Source: Kitasatospora xanthocidica
GTDB lineage: Bacteria; Actinomycetota; Actinomycetes; Streptomycetales; Streptomycetaceae
Length of the DNA: 64,000 bases
Assembly (NCBI RefSeq): GCF_014656195.1
Contig: NZ_BNBY01000009.1
Span: forward strand, 1 to 64,000
Reading direction: 5' to 3'
This document shows, in pieces, positions 18,587 through 26,193 of the stretch. The translations under genes were made by a program, and so were the position numbers. Within the stretch, counting starts at the first letter, position 1. Each line of letters begins with the position of its first letter. The notes beneath the pieces were generated by a model. That model was not told the origin of the DNA. It worked only from the letters and a program-made list of their open reading frames with translations, and did not search any database.

Positions 18587-19924
18587 GTGCTAGGAGACTA
18601 TCCGCTGAAAGGGCGACGCGCCAGCGAAATCGCGGCGCACATCGAACAGGGCGTGAGCAGCGGACTGCTCGCCCCCGGAACCGCGCTGCCCCCGCTGCGC
18701 GACCTCGCCGCCGAACTCGGCGTCAACCCCAACACCGTCGCCGCCGCCTACCGGCTGCTGCGCGACCGCGGCGTGATCGAGACGGCCGGCCGCAAGGGCA
18801 GCCGGATCCTGCCCAGACCCGCGCTCACCCCGCGCGACCAGATCCGCGTCCCCGTCCCCCCGTACGCCCGGGACCTCTCCGCCGGGAACCCCGACCCGGC
18901 GCTGCTGCCCGACCTCGGCCCGGCCCTCGCGGCGGCCGCCGAAGCCGCCCGCGCCGAGCCGGTGCTGTACGGGCACCCGGTCGGCGACCCCGTCCTGCTC
19001 GGGCTCGCCCGCGCCGCCTTCGAGGCCGACGGCCTGCCCGGCGGCCCGATCGCCGTCGCCTCCGGCGCGCTCGACACCATCGAACGCCTCCTCGGCGCCC
19101 GGCTGCGCCCCGGCGACGCGGTGGCCGTCGAGGACCCGGGCTGGGGCAGCCTGTTCGACCTGCTGCCGGCGATGGGTCTCAAGTGCCTGCCCTTCCGGCT
19201 GGATGACGAGGGCCCGCTGCCGGACTCCCTCGCGGCGGCGCTGGGCGAGGGCGCCCGGGCCGTGGTGATCACCAGCCGGGCGCAGAACCCGACCGGGGCG
19301 GCGCTCACCGCGGGCCGGGCCGAGCGGCTCAGGGCCGTCCTGGCCGAGCACCCCGGGGTGCTGCTGATCGAGGACGACCACGGGCGCGGCATGGTCGACC
19401 AGCCGTACCACCCGCTGGTCGGCGCCGGCTCCCGGCACTGGGCGGTGGTCCGCTCGCCCGCCAAGGCGTACGGGCCGGACCTGCGGGTCTCGGTGGCCGT
19501 CGGCGACGCGGAGACGATCGGGCGGGTGACCGGACGGCTGCGGCTGGGCGCCGGCTGGGTCAGCCACCTGCTGCAGCGCACCGTCGCCGAGCTGTGGCGC
19601 GCCGACGCGGCGCCCGCCGAGCGGGTGGCCGCCGCCTACCGGGCCCGGCGGGACGCGCTGCTCGGCGAGCTGGCGGCGCGCGGCATCGAGGCGCACGGGG
19701 AGAGCGGGCTCAACGTCTGGGTGCCGGTGCCGGACGAGACCTCGGCGCTGGCCGCGCTGGTGCAGCGCGGCTGGGTCGCGGCACCCGGTGCCCGGTACCG
19801 GATCCAGTCGCCGCCCGGACTGCGGTTCACCGTGGCCCGGCTGGAGTCGGCGCAGGCCAGGGAGTTGGCGGAGGACCTGGCGGCGGTGCTGGGAGCGGGC
19901 GGGGACGGCTCCCGGCTGGTGTGA
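18587..19924 (+). CDS. MocR/GntR-family PLP-dependent transcriptional regulator
   Basis: A 445-residue fusion: an N-terminal GntR winged helix (residues about 1-75; GTALPPLRDLAAELGVNPNTVAAAYRLLRDRGVIE) joined to a class I aminotransferase-like domain. The PLP lysine is K293 in SPAKAYGPDLRV, and ITSRAQNPTGAAL near 225 carries the usual NPTG. It resembles the PtsJ/PdxR type regulators, several of which sense vitamin B6 vitamers. Divergence from two split-barrel flavoproteins, one annotated by fold as pyridoxamine phosphate oxidase-like, fits a B6-linked or flavin-linked role, but the ligand is inferred. GTG 18587 has no Shine-Dalgarno. Confidence 0.9.
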   Translation: MLGDYPLKGRRASEIAAHIEQGVSSGLLAPGTALPPLRDLAAELGVNPNTVAAAYRLLRDRGVIETAGRKGSRILPRPALTPRDQIRVPVPPYARDLSAGNPDPALLPDLGPALAAAAEAARAEPVLYGHPVGDPVLLGLARAAFEADGLPGGPIAVASGALDTIERLLGARLRPGDAVAVEDPGWGSLFDLLPAMGLKCLPFRLDDEGPLPDSLAAALGEGARAVVITSRAQNPTGAALTAGRAERLRAVLAEHPGVLLIEDDHGRGMVDQPYHPLVGAGSRHWAVVRSPAKAYGPDLRVSVAVGDAETIGRVTGRLRLGAGWVSHLLQRTVAELWRADAAPAERVAAAYRARRDALLGELAARGIEAHGESGLNVWVPVPDETSALAALVQRGWVAAPGARYRIQSPPGLRFTVARLESAQARELAEDLAAVLGAGGDGSRLV

Positions 19925-20159
19925 GCGGAGCGGCCGGTGGGGTGGATGAGGCGGGTGTGAACCAGGGGCGGCATCCGGTCGTCGGTTGCCGGTCTGGTCT
20001 GAACCCGGCGGTAACAAAAGCGGAAACCTGCTGCAGATACCTAGCGGTAACCAACGAGGGCATGTCATCTTCATCGCGCCACCGGCCGGCGGCCCACCCT
20101 CACCTGAGCGTCTTCCCGTTCCCCATCCCACGGGGAGACCGAGCCGCAGGAGTTCCGCA

Positions 20160-21362
20160 GTGCCCGAAAATCGTTCGAGCATCACCCGCAGCACGCCTCG
20201 ACTCGGCCGACGGCTGCTCACCGCAGCCCTCGCCCTCCCGCTCACCGTCGCCGGCCTGGCCGTCGCCGCGCCGGCCTACGCCGCACCGGTCGCACCGACC
20301 GCCGCGCCCACCGGTCCCACCGCCAGCGTCACGCTCGGCGACAGCTACATCTCCGGCGAGGCGGGCCGCTGGAAGGGCAACTCCGCCGGCACCAGCGGCA
20401 ACCGCAACGGCTCCGACCGCGCCTGGACCGGCAGTTCGTACGACCCCTCGCGGGTCTACGGCGCCACCGCGGCGAGCGGCTGCGACCGCTCGGACGTCGC
20501 CGAGGTGCTCAGCGCCTCGACCGGGGCCCAGAACGAGATCAACCTGGCCTGCTCCGGCGCCGTCACCGCGAACGTCTTCCGCGCCTCCAACGGCGGCCAG
20601 TCGTACAAGGGCGAAGCCCCGCAGGCCGACCAACTCGCCACCGTGGCACGGCAGAACAACGTCAAGCTGATCACCCTGTCGATCGGCGGCAACGACCTCG
20701 GCTTCTCGGACGTCATCTCCACCTGCGTGCAGGACTACCTGATCTGGTACTCCTACTGCCACAACTCCGCGCAGTCCCAGATCGACGACAAGCTGCCCAC
20801 CGCGATGGCCGGCGTCGGCAAGGCCATCGACGAGGTCCGCGCGGTGATGGCCGACGCCGGCTACGCGCAGTCGGACTACCGCCTGGTCCTGCAGTCCTAC
20901 CCGTCGCCGATCCCGCGCAGCGCCGAGATGCGCTACCCGGAGAGCGGCTGGACCCGCTCCAACACCGGCGGCTGCCCGTTCTGGGACGGCGACGCCGACT
21001 GGGCCCGCGACACGATGGTGCCGCAGATCTCCCAGGCGCTCGCGGGCGTCGCCTCCGCCAAGGGCGCGCAGTTCCTCGACCTGTCGGACATGCTGCAGGG
21101 CCGCGAGGTCTGCTCCACGGCCACCAAGCAGCCGACCACGACCACCGGACCGTCCGCGACCACCAGCGAGTGGGCGCGCTTCCTGGACGGCGGGCTCAAC
21201 TCCACCCAGGGCGCGCTGCAGGAGTCGATGCACCCCAACTACTACGGCCAGCAGGCGGTCGGGCGCTGCCTGACGCTGCTGTGGGCCCGCCCCGGCGGTG
21301 ACTACAGCTGCCGCAACACGGCCGGGCAGGACGCGAGCGGGATGTACCTCACCGCGCGCTGA
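20160..21362 (+). CDS. Secreted SGNH/GDSL-family hydrolase
   Basis: A 400-residue exported esterase/lipase-like protein. Start GTG 20160 (VPENRSSITR) is preceded by AGGAG; the 58-codon extension upstream is rejected. A signal peptide (basic start, hydrophobic stretch to APAYA|AP, residues about 1-46) leads to the SGNH fold: block I TLGDSYISGE with nucleophile S62, block III SIGGNDLGF, and block V with H358 in ESMHPNYYGQQ. Six or more cysteines suggest disulfides outside the cell. The upstream 235 bp contain two GCGGTAAC motifs (20008-20015, 20044-20051) spaced 36 bp apart. Confidence 0.9.
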   Translation: MPENRSSITRSTPRLGRRLLTAALALPLTVAGLAVAAPAYAAPVAPTAAPTGPTASVTLGDSYISGEAGRWKGNSAGTSGNRNGSDRAWTGSSYDPSRVYGATAASGCDRSDVAEVLSASTGAQNEINLACSGAVTANVFRASNGGQSYKGEAPQADQLATVARQNNVKLITLSIGGNDLGFSDVISTCVQDYLIWYSYCHNSAQSQIDDKLPTAMAGVGKAIDEVRAVMADAGYAQSDYRLVLQSYPSPIPRSAEMRYPESGWTRSNTGGCPFWDGDADWARDTMVPQISQALAGVASAKGAQFLDLSDMLQGREVCSTATKQPTTTTGPSATTSEWARFLDGGLNSTQGALQESMHPNYYGQQAVGRCLTLLWARPGGDYSCRNTAGQDASGMYLTAR

Positions 21363-21372
21363 CCGCACGCCT

Positions 21373-21408
21373 CGGCGCCCCCCGCGACAGTGTCAGCGGG
21401 GGGCGCCG
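21373..21408. terminator. Bidirectional terminator between GDSL and ndh genes
   Basis: 13-bp perfect stem CGGCGCCCCCCGC (21373-21385) with its complement at 21396-21408; the 10-nt loop itself contains GACA/TGTC. It lies between the 3' ends of two convergent genes. Confidence 0.8.
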
Positions 21409-21427
21409 GGGACGTTCAGTGCTCGGC

Positions 21428-22786
21428 TCAGCCCTTGGCGAGCAGGGACTGGGCGTGCGCCTTCACCTGATCCTTCGTCAGATAGGCGTCGGTGTACTCG
21501 AAGTCGCGCAGCCGGGCGGGCTGACGGGCGAGGAAGCCGGTGCGGACGAAGTCGTCCCCGGCGGTCGCGTTCAGCAGCCAGTTGGTACCCACCCGGAACT
21601 TCGCCACATTGGTGCGCATCGCCATCAGGTGGTAGCCGCGCGCCACCAGCTGGGCGGGCACCCCGCGCAGCTCCACCCCGAGCGGCTTGGACACCGCGTC
21701 CTTGCCGCCGAGGTCGACCACCAGGCCCAAGTCCTTGTGGTAGTACGGCTCCAGCGGCTGGTTGCGGAGCGAGGCGATCACGTTGTCCGCCACCACGCGG
21801 CCCTGCCGGGCGGAGTGCTGGGCGGTCGGCGGGCAGACCGCGCCGTCGCCCTTCGCGAGGTCGGGCACGGCGGCGGCGTCGCCGAGCGCGAACACGCCCT
21901 CGAACTGCGGCACCCGCATCTCCGCCGTCACGGCCAGCCGGCCGCGGACCGTCTCGGCGTCCAGGGTGCCGATCAGCGGACTCGCGGCCACCCCGGCGGT
22001 CCAGATCAGCGTGCGGCAGGGGATCACCCGGCCGTCGGTGAACTTCACCGACTCGGCACCGACTTCGGCCACCGAGACACCCAGCGACACCTCGATGCCG
22101 CGCGCCCGCAGCACCTCCAGGGCCGCCTCGCCCAGCGGATCGCCGAGCTCCGGCATCAGCTTCGGGGCGATGTCGATCAGGTGCCACTTGATCTGCTTGG
22201 CGTCCAGCCGCGGGTAACGGAGCGCGGCGGCCGTCGTCAGGCGCTGCAGGCAGGCGGCTGTCTCGGTGCCCGCGTAGCCGCCGCCGACCACCACGAACTG
22301 GAGCCGGGACTCGCGCTCCCGCTGGTCCAGGGTGGCCGAGGCGAGGTCGAGTTGGGCGATCACGTGGTCACGGACGTAGGCCGCCTCGGCGAGCGTCTTC
22401 ATGCCACGGGCGTAGTCGGTGAGGCCCGGGATGTCGAAGGTGCGGGTCACGCTGCCCGGGGCGAGGACGAGGATGTCGTACTTCTGCGCGACCACCTCGT
22501 CGGTGATCTTGCGGACCACGCACACCTTGGAGGACGGGTCCACGCCGATGGCACCGCCGGGGACGATGTGGGTGCGGCGCAGCGAGCGGCGCAGGGAGAC
22601 CGCCACGGACTGCGGGGTGAGGACGCCTGCGGCGACGTGGGGGAGGAGGGGGAGGTAGAGCTGGTAGCTGAACGGCGTGACCAGGGAGATCTCGGCCTCC
22701 GAGGGTGACAGCTTGCGTTCGAGGCGGCGGGCGCACTCCAGTCCGGCGAAGCCACCGCCCACGATCAGGATCCGAGATCGTTCCAT
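21428..22786 (-). CDS. ndh: Type II NADH dehydrogenase (FAD-dependent)
   Basis: A 452-residue membrane-associated flavoprotein passing electrons from NADH to quinone without proton pumping. It has an N-terminal FAD Rossmann motif ILIVGGGFAGLECA (residues 6-19), a second NADH-binding Rossmann motif FVVVGGGYAGTETA near 165, LIWTAGVAASPLI, and the FAD-contacting GVFALGDAAAVPD near 290. The C-terminal hydrophobic/amphipathic region expected for membrane attachment is present but weak. ATG 22786 is preceded by a GATGAGC-type weak site. It is divergent from the HipA-like gene; the gap is G-rich. Confidence 0.93.
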   Translation of the reverse strand: MERSRILIVGGGFAGLECARRLERKLSPSEAEISLVTPFSYQLYLPLLPHVAAGVLTPQSVAVSLRRSLRRTHIVPGGAIGVDPSSKVCVVRKITDEVVAQKYDILVLAPGSVTRTFDIPGLTDYARGMKTLAEAAYVRDHVIAQLDLASATLDQRERESRLQFVVVGGGYAGTETAACLQRLTTAAALRYPRLDAKQIKWHLIDIAPKLMPELGDPLGEAALEVLRARGIEVSLGVSVAEVGAESVKFTDGRVIPCRTLIWTAGVAASPLIGTLDAETVRGRLAVTAEMRVPQFEGVFALGDAAAVPDLAKGDGAVCPPTAQHSARQGRVVADNVIASLRNQPLEPYYHKDLGLVVDLGGKDAVSKPLGVELRGVPAQLVARGYHLMAMRTNVAKFRVGTNWLLNATAGDDFVRTGFLARQPARLRDFEYTDAYLTKDQVKAHAQSLLAKG

Positions 22787-22857
22787 CGCTCATCCCTTTG
22801 CCGTGAAGGTCCCCATTACTGTCCGCCACATTCGCACGGAGCAGCGGGTGCTGCCAC

Positions 22858-22920
22858 CGGGGTGGGGCGGACGAGGGAGGTGGGGAGGGGCGGTCGAGTG
22901 GTGGGGGGAGGAGAGGGGAG
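22858..22920. other. G-rich tract between ndh and the HipA-like gene
   Basis: On the plus strand the segment has about ten runs of three or more G within 63 bp (for example GGTGGGGAGGGG and GGTGGGGGGAGGAG), ending 8 bp before the -10 box of the HipA-like gene. It may form G-quadruplex structure or only reflect composition. Confidence 0.4.
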
Positions 22921-22939
22921 ACACCGATAGGCTGGGGGC

Positions 22940-23695
22940 GTGCTACCCGAGGTGACGGCGATCCGCTACGTGACGCCACTGCGAGAAGGCGGCTCGATGC
23001 CGGGCCTGGTCGAGGCCGATGACCGGCGGCTGTACGCGCTGAAATGGGTCGGTGCGGCGCAGGGGCGCAAGGCCCTGGTCGCGGAGGTGCTGGCGGGGGA
23101 GCTGGGGCGGCGGCTCGAGCTGCCGGTGCCGGAGCTGGTGACCGTCGACCTGGACCCGGTGCTCGCGCGCAGCGAGCCGGACCACCAGGTCCAGGACCAG
23201 ATGCGGGCCAGCGGCGGGACCAACCTCGGCATGGCCTTCGTCAGCGGCGCGCTCAACTTCGACCCGCTCTGCTTCGAGGTGGACCCGGAGCTCGCGGGCC
23301 GGGTGCTCTGGTTCGACGCGCTGATCGGCAACGTGGACCGGTCCTGGCGCAACCCCAACCTGCTGGTGGCGACCGGCGGGCTGCGGCTGATCGACCACGG
23401 CGCGAGCCTGATCTTCCACCACAACTGGCCGGGCGCCGCCGCCTGGGCGCGCCGCCCGTACGACGCCTCCGACCATGCGCTGCTGCGGGCCCGGCCGGAC
23501 GTGGCGGCCGCCGACAAGGAGCTGGCGCCGCTCGCGGAGTCGGTGATCGAGGCGGCCGTGGCGCAGATTCCCGAGGTCTGGCTGGTGGACGAGTTCGGCT
23601 TCGACTCGCCCGACGAGGTGCGCGCCGCGTACCGTGCCCAGTTGACCGAGCGACTGGCCGGTCCGCGTGACTGGCTGCCGGAGGTGCCCGCATGA
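22940..23695 (+). CDS. HipA-like kinase domain protein
   Basis: A 251-residue single-domain protein of the HipA-like kinase family (HipA_2 type). YALKWVGAAQGRKALVAEVLAGELGRRL carries a candidate ATP-binding lysine and glutamate; WFDALIGNVDRSWRNPNLL holds the catalytic-loop aspartate D133 and an asparagine; LIDHGASL gives the metal-binding D152. It lacks the N-terminal subdomain of classical HipA and no HipB-like antitoxin is present. Instead it overlaps by ATGA a DUF3037 gene, a pairing that recurs in actinobacteria. Leaderless: TAGGCT (22928-22933) then 6 nt to GTG. Substrate unknown. Confidence 0.83.
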   Translation: MLPEVTAIRYVTPLREGGSMPGLVEADDRRLYALKWVGAAQGRKALVAEVLAGELGRRLELPVPELVTVDLDPVLARSEPDHQVQDQMRASGGTNLGMAFVSGALNFDPLCFEVDPELAGRVLWFDALIGNVDRSWRNPNLLVATGGLRLIDHGASLIFHHNWPGAAAWARRPYDASDHALLRARPDVAAADKELAPLAESVIEAAVAQIPEVWLVDEFGFDSPDEVRAAYRAQLTERLAGPRDWLPEVPA

Positions 23696-24105
23696 GTGAG
23701 TCGTCGTCCGTGCTGCCGGCGGTCGTCGAGCTGCACGACTACGAGTACGCCGTGATCCGCGCCGTGCCGAGGGTCGAGCGCGGTGAGTGCGTCAACGTCG
23801 GGGTGCTGCTGTACTGCCGGCAGAGTTCGCACCTGGCGGCGCGCACCCACCTGGACCAGGCCCGGTTGCTGGCGCTGGACCCGGTGGTGGACGTGCAGGG
23901 GGTGCGGCGGGCGCTGCACGGGATCGAGGCGGTCTGCCTGGGCGGCCCGCAGGCCGGTCCGGCGGCGGGGGACAGCCCCGGGCAGCGGTTCCGCTGGCTG
24001 ACCGCGCCGCGCAGTGCGATCGTCCAGCCGGGGCCGGTGCACACCGGGCTGACCGCGGACCCGGACGCGGAGCTGCGGCGGCTGTTCGACCAGCTGGTGC
24101 TCTGA
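23692..24105 (+). CDS. DUF3037 family protein
   Basis: A 137-residue protein matching DUF3037: YEYAVIRAVPRVERGECVNVGVLLYCR near residues 18-44 and a C-terminal FRWLTAPRSAIVQPGPVHTGL. Function unknown. Its ATG overlaps the stop of the HipA-like kinase (ATGA at 23692-23695), so the two are translationally coupled and probably work together. A ribosome-binding-site-like GGAGGTG is inside the kinase gene end. The 3' end is duplicated in the following 23 bp. Confidence 0.85.
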   Translation: MSESSSVLPAVVELHDYEYAVIRAVPRVERGECVNVGVLLYCRQSSHLAARTHLDQARLLALDPVVDVQGVRRALHGIEAVCLGGPQAGPAAGDSPGQRFRWLTAPRSAIVQPGPVHTGLTADPDAELRRLFDQLVL

Positions 24106-24137
24106 GCCGACTGCAGCCGGTGCTCTGAGTCGACTGC
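24096..24137. repeat. 19-bp direct repeat over the DUF3037 stop codon
   Basis: GGTGCTCTGAGCCGACTGC at 24096-24114 recurs at 24119-24137 with one change (period 23 bp). The first copy includes the DUF3037 stop codon. Looks like a local slippage duplication. Confidence 0.8.
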
Positions 24138-24166
24138 CGGGCGTGGTCCGCCGACGGTTGCCGTGG

Positions 24167-24203
24167 TCAAATCTTGAGTTACTGAAGCACCTGGTCGTAC
24201 CCT
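24167..24203 (+). promoter_or_regulatory. Leaderless marR promoter with candidate operator
   Basis: TTGAGT (24174-24179), 18-bp spacer, TACCCT (24198-24203), then 6 nt to the ATG of the MarR gene: a leaderless arrangement. TCAA-ATC-TTGA (24167-24177) is a short inverted repeat over the -35 box, fitting autoregulation. The repeat is short and so only suggestive. Confidence 0.5.
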
Positions 24204-24209
24204 GGCCCC

Positions 24210-24665
24210 ATGGGTTCGACAGCGACGACGACCGTCCCGACCAACGCCGAGTTGATGGAGGTGTTGGCCGCCGTGGGCGCCGCGTACTTCCAGGACTTCG
24301 CGGCAGCCGCGGCCCGGCACGGCCTCTCCTCCTCCCAGGCCAAGGCGCTGGGCGCGGTGCAGGAGCCGGTGCCGATGCGCGCGCTCGCCGGGCGGCTGGG
24401 CTGCGACGCGTCGAACGTCACCGGGATCGTGGACCGGCTGGAGTCGCTGGGCCTGGCCAACCGGGCGGCGGCGGCCGGTGACCGCCGGGTGAAGATCGTG
24501 GTGATCACGGCCGAGGGCCGGGAGATCCTCAACCGCATCCGCGGCGAGATGGCCCGCACCCACCAGGCCTTCGAGGCGATGACCGACGAGCAGCGGATCG
24601 CCCTGCACTCGATCTGCGCGCAGGTCCTGCCGGTGCTGGCCGGCCGGACGGGCGGCGCGCAGTAG
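24210..24665 (+). CDS. MarR-family transcriptional regulator
   Basis: A 151-residue winged-helix regulator: LSSSQAKALGAVQEPVPMRALAGRLGCDASNVTGIVDRLESLGLANRAAAAGDRRVKIV covers the helix-turn-helix and wing with the typical D-x-R at the wing (GDRRVK). No ligand is known. No divergent target is adjacent; purB follows on the same strand with its own promoter-like -10 box. Start ATG 24210 sits 6 nt after a TACCCT -10 element and has no Shine-Dalgarno. Confidence 0.9.
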   Translation: MGSTATTTVPTNAELMEVLAAVGAAYFQDFAAAAARHGLSSSQAKALGAVQEPVPMRALAGRLGCDASNVTGIVDRLESLGLANRAAAAGDRRVKIVVITAEGREILNRIRGEMARTHQAFEAMTDEQRIALHSICAQVLPVLAGRTGGAQ

Positions 24666-24737
24666 CGCCATGGCTCTACGGGCGTAGCGCGTCGGTGGCT
24701 GCGAGGGCCGTGACCTCGGCTGTTAGGCTTGCGAAGC

Positions 24738-26168
24738 GTGAGCGCGAAGCCCCAGATCCCCAATGTCCTGGCCTCCCGGTACGCCTCGGCGACCCTGGCC
24801 CAGCTCTGGTCCCCCGAGCACAAGGTGGTCCTCGAGCGCCACCTGTGGCTCGCCGTCCTGAAGGCCCAGCAGGACCTCGGCGTCGAGGTTCCGGCGACCG
24901 CCGTCGCCGACTACGAGCGGGTGATCGACCAGGTCGACCTCGGCTCGATCGCCGCCCGTGAGCGGGTCACCCGCCACGACGTGAAGGCCCGGATCGAGGA
25001 GTTCAGCGACCTCGCCGGCCACGAGCAGATCCACAAGGGGATGACCTCCCGGGATCTGACCGAGAACGTCGAGCAGCTGCAGATCCGCCAGTCGCTGGAG
25101 CACGTGCGCGACCGTACGGTGGCCGTGCTGGTCCGCCTGGCGAAGCTGTCCGCCCAGCACTCCGAGCTGGTCATGGCCGGCCGCTCGCACAACGTGGCCG
25201 CGCAGGCCACCACCCTGGGCAAGCGCTTCGCGTCGATCACCGACGAGCTGCTGGTCGCCTTCCGCCGCCTGGAGGAGCTGATCGCCCGCTACCCGCTGCG
25301 CGGGATCAAGGGCCCGGTCGGCACGGCCCAGGACATGCTGGACCTGCTCGGTGGCGACACCGACAAGCTGGCCGAGCTGGAGCGCCGGGTGGCCTCGCAC
25401 CTCGGCTTCGACAACGTGCTGACCAGCGTCGGCCAGGTCTACCCGCGCTCGCTGGACTTCGAGGTGCTCACCGCCCTCGTCCAGCTGGCCGCCGCGCCGT
25501 CCAGCCTCGCCAAGACCATCCGCCTGATGGCCGGCCACGAGCTGGTCACGGAGGGCTTCAAGGAGGGCCAGGTCGGCTCCTCCGCGATGCCGCACAAGAT
25601 GAACACCCGCTCCTGCGAGCGCGTCAACGGCCTGGCCGTCATCCTGCGGGGCTACGCCTCGATGACCGGCGAGCTGGCCGGCGACCAGTGGAACGAGGGC
25701 GACGTCTCCTGCTCGGTCGTGCGCCGGGTCGCGCTGCCGGACGCCTTCTTCGCCTTCGACGGCCTGCTGGAGACCTTCCTGACCGTCCTCGACGAGTTCG
25801 GCGCCTTCCCCGCCGTGATCGAGGCCGAGCTGGACCGCTACCTGCCGTTCCTCGCCACCACCAAGGTGCTGATGGGCGCGGTGCGCGCGGGCGTCGGCCG
25901 GGAGACCGGGCACGAGGTCATCAAGGAGCACGCCGTCGCCTCCGCGCTGGCGATGCGCGCCGGCGCCCGGGAGAACGAGCTGCTGGACCGGCTGGCCGCC
26001 GACGAGCGGATCCCGCTGGACCGGGCCGCGCTGGACGCGCTGCTGGCCGACAGGCTCTCCTTCACCGGCGCGGCCGGCGCCCAGGTCGCCGAGGTGGTCC
26101 GCCTGGTGGAGGCCGTCGCGGCCGCCTACCCGGAGGCCGCCAAGTACGCGCCGGGCGACATCCTCTAG
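24738..26168 (+). CDS. purB: Adenylosuccinate lyase
   Basis: A 476-residue fumarase-superfamily lyase used twice in purine synthesis (SAICAR to AICAR, adenylosuccinate to AMP). The signature loop GSSAMPHKMNTRSCERVNGL near residue 278 carries the catalytic serine; RHDVKARIEEF near 80, KGMTSRDLTEN near 104 and AGRSHNVAAQATTLGKR near 150 (catalytic histidine) are all present. GTG 24738 is preferred over an in-frame TTG at 24729: TAGGCT at 24724-24729 lies 8 nt before the GTG, making the mRNA leaderless. A terminator follows inside the convergent MFS gene. Confidence 0.95.
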   Translation: MSAKPQIPNVLASRYASATLAQLWSPEHKVVLERHLWLAVLKAQQDLGVEVPATAVADYERVIDQVDLGSIAARERVTRHDVKARIEEFSDLAGHEQIHKGMTSRDLTENVEQLQIRQSLEHVRDRTVAVLVRLAKLSAQHSELVMAGRSHNVAAQATTLGKRFASITDELLVAFRRLEELIARYPLRGIKGPVGTAQDMLDLLGGDTDKLAELERRVASHLGFDNVLTSVGQVYPRSLDFEVLTALVQLAAAPSSLAKTIRLMAGHELVTEGFKEGQVGSSAMPHKMNTRSCERVNGLAVILRGYASMTGELAGDQWNEGDVSCSVVRRVALPDAFFAFDGLLETFLTVLDEFGAFPAVIEAELDRYLPFLATTKVLMGAVRAGVGRETGHEVIKEHAVASALAMRAGARENELLDRLAADERIPLDRAALDALLADRLSFTGAAGAQVAEVVRLVEAVAAAYPEAAKYAPGDIL

Positions 26169-26193
26169 GAAGACGCCGCCCGCTGACGGACAG

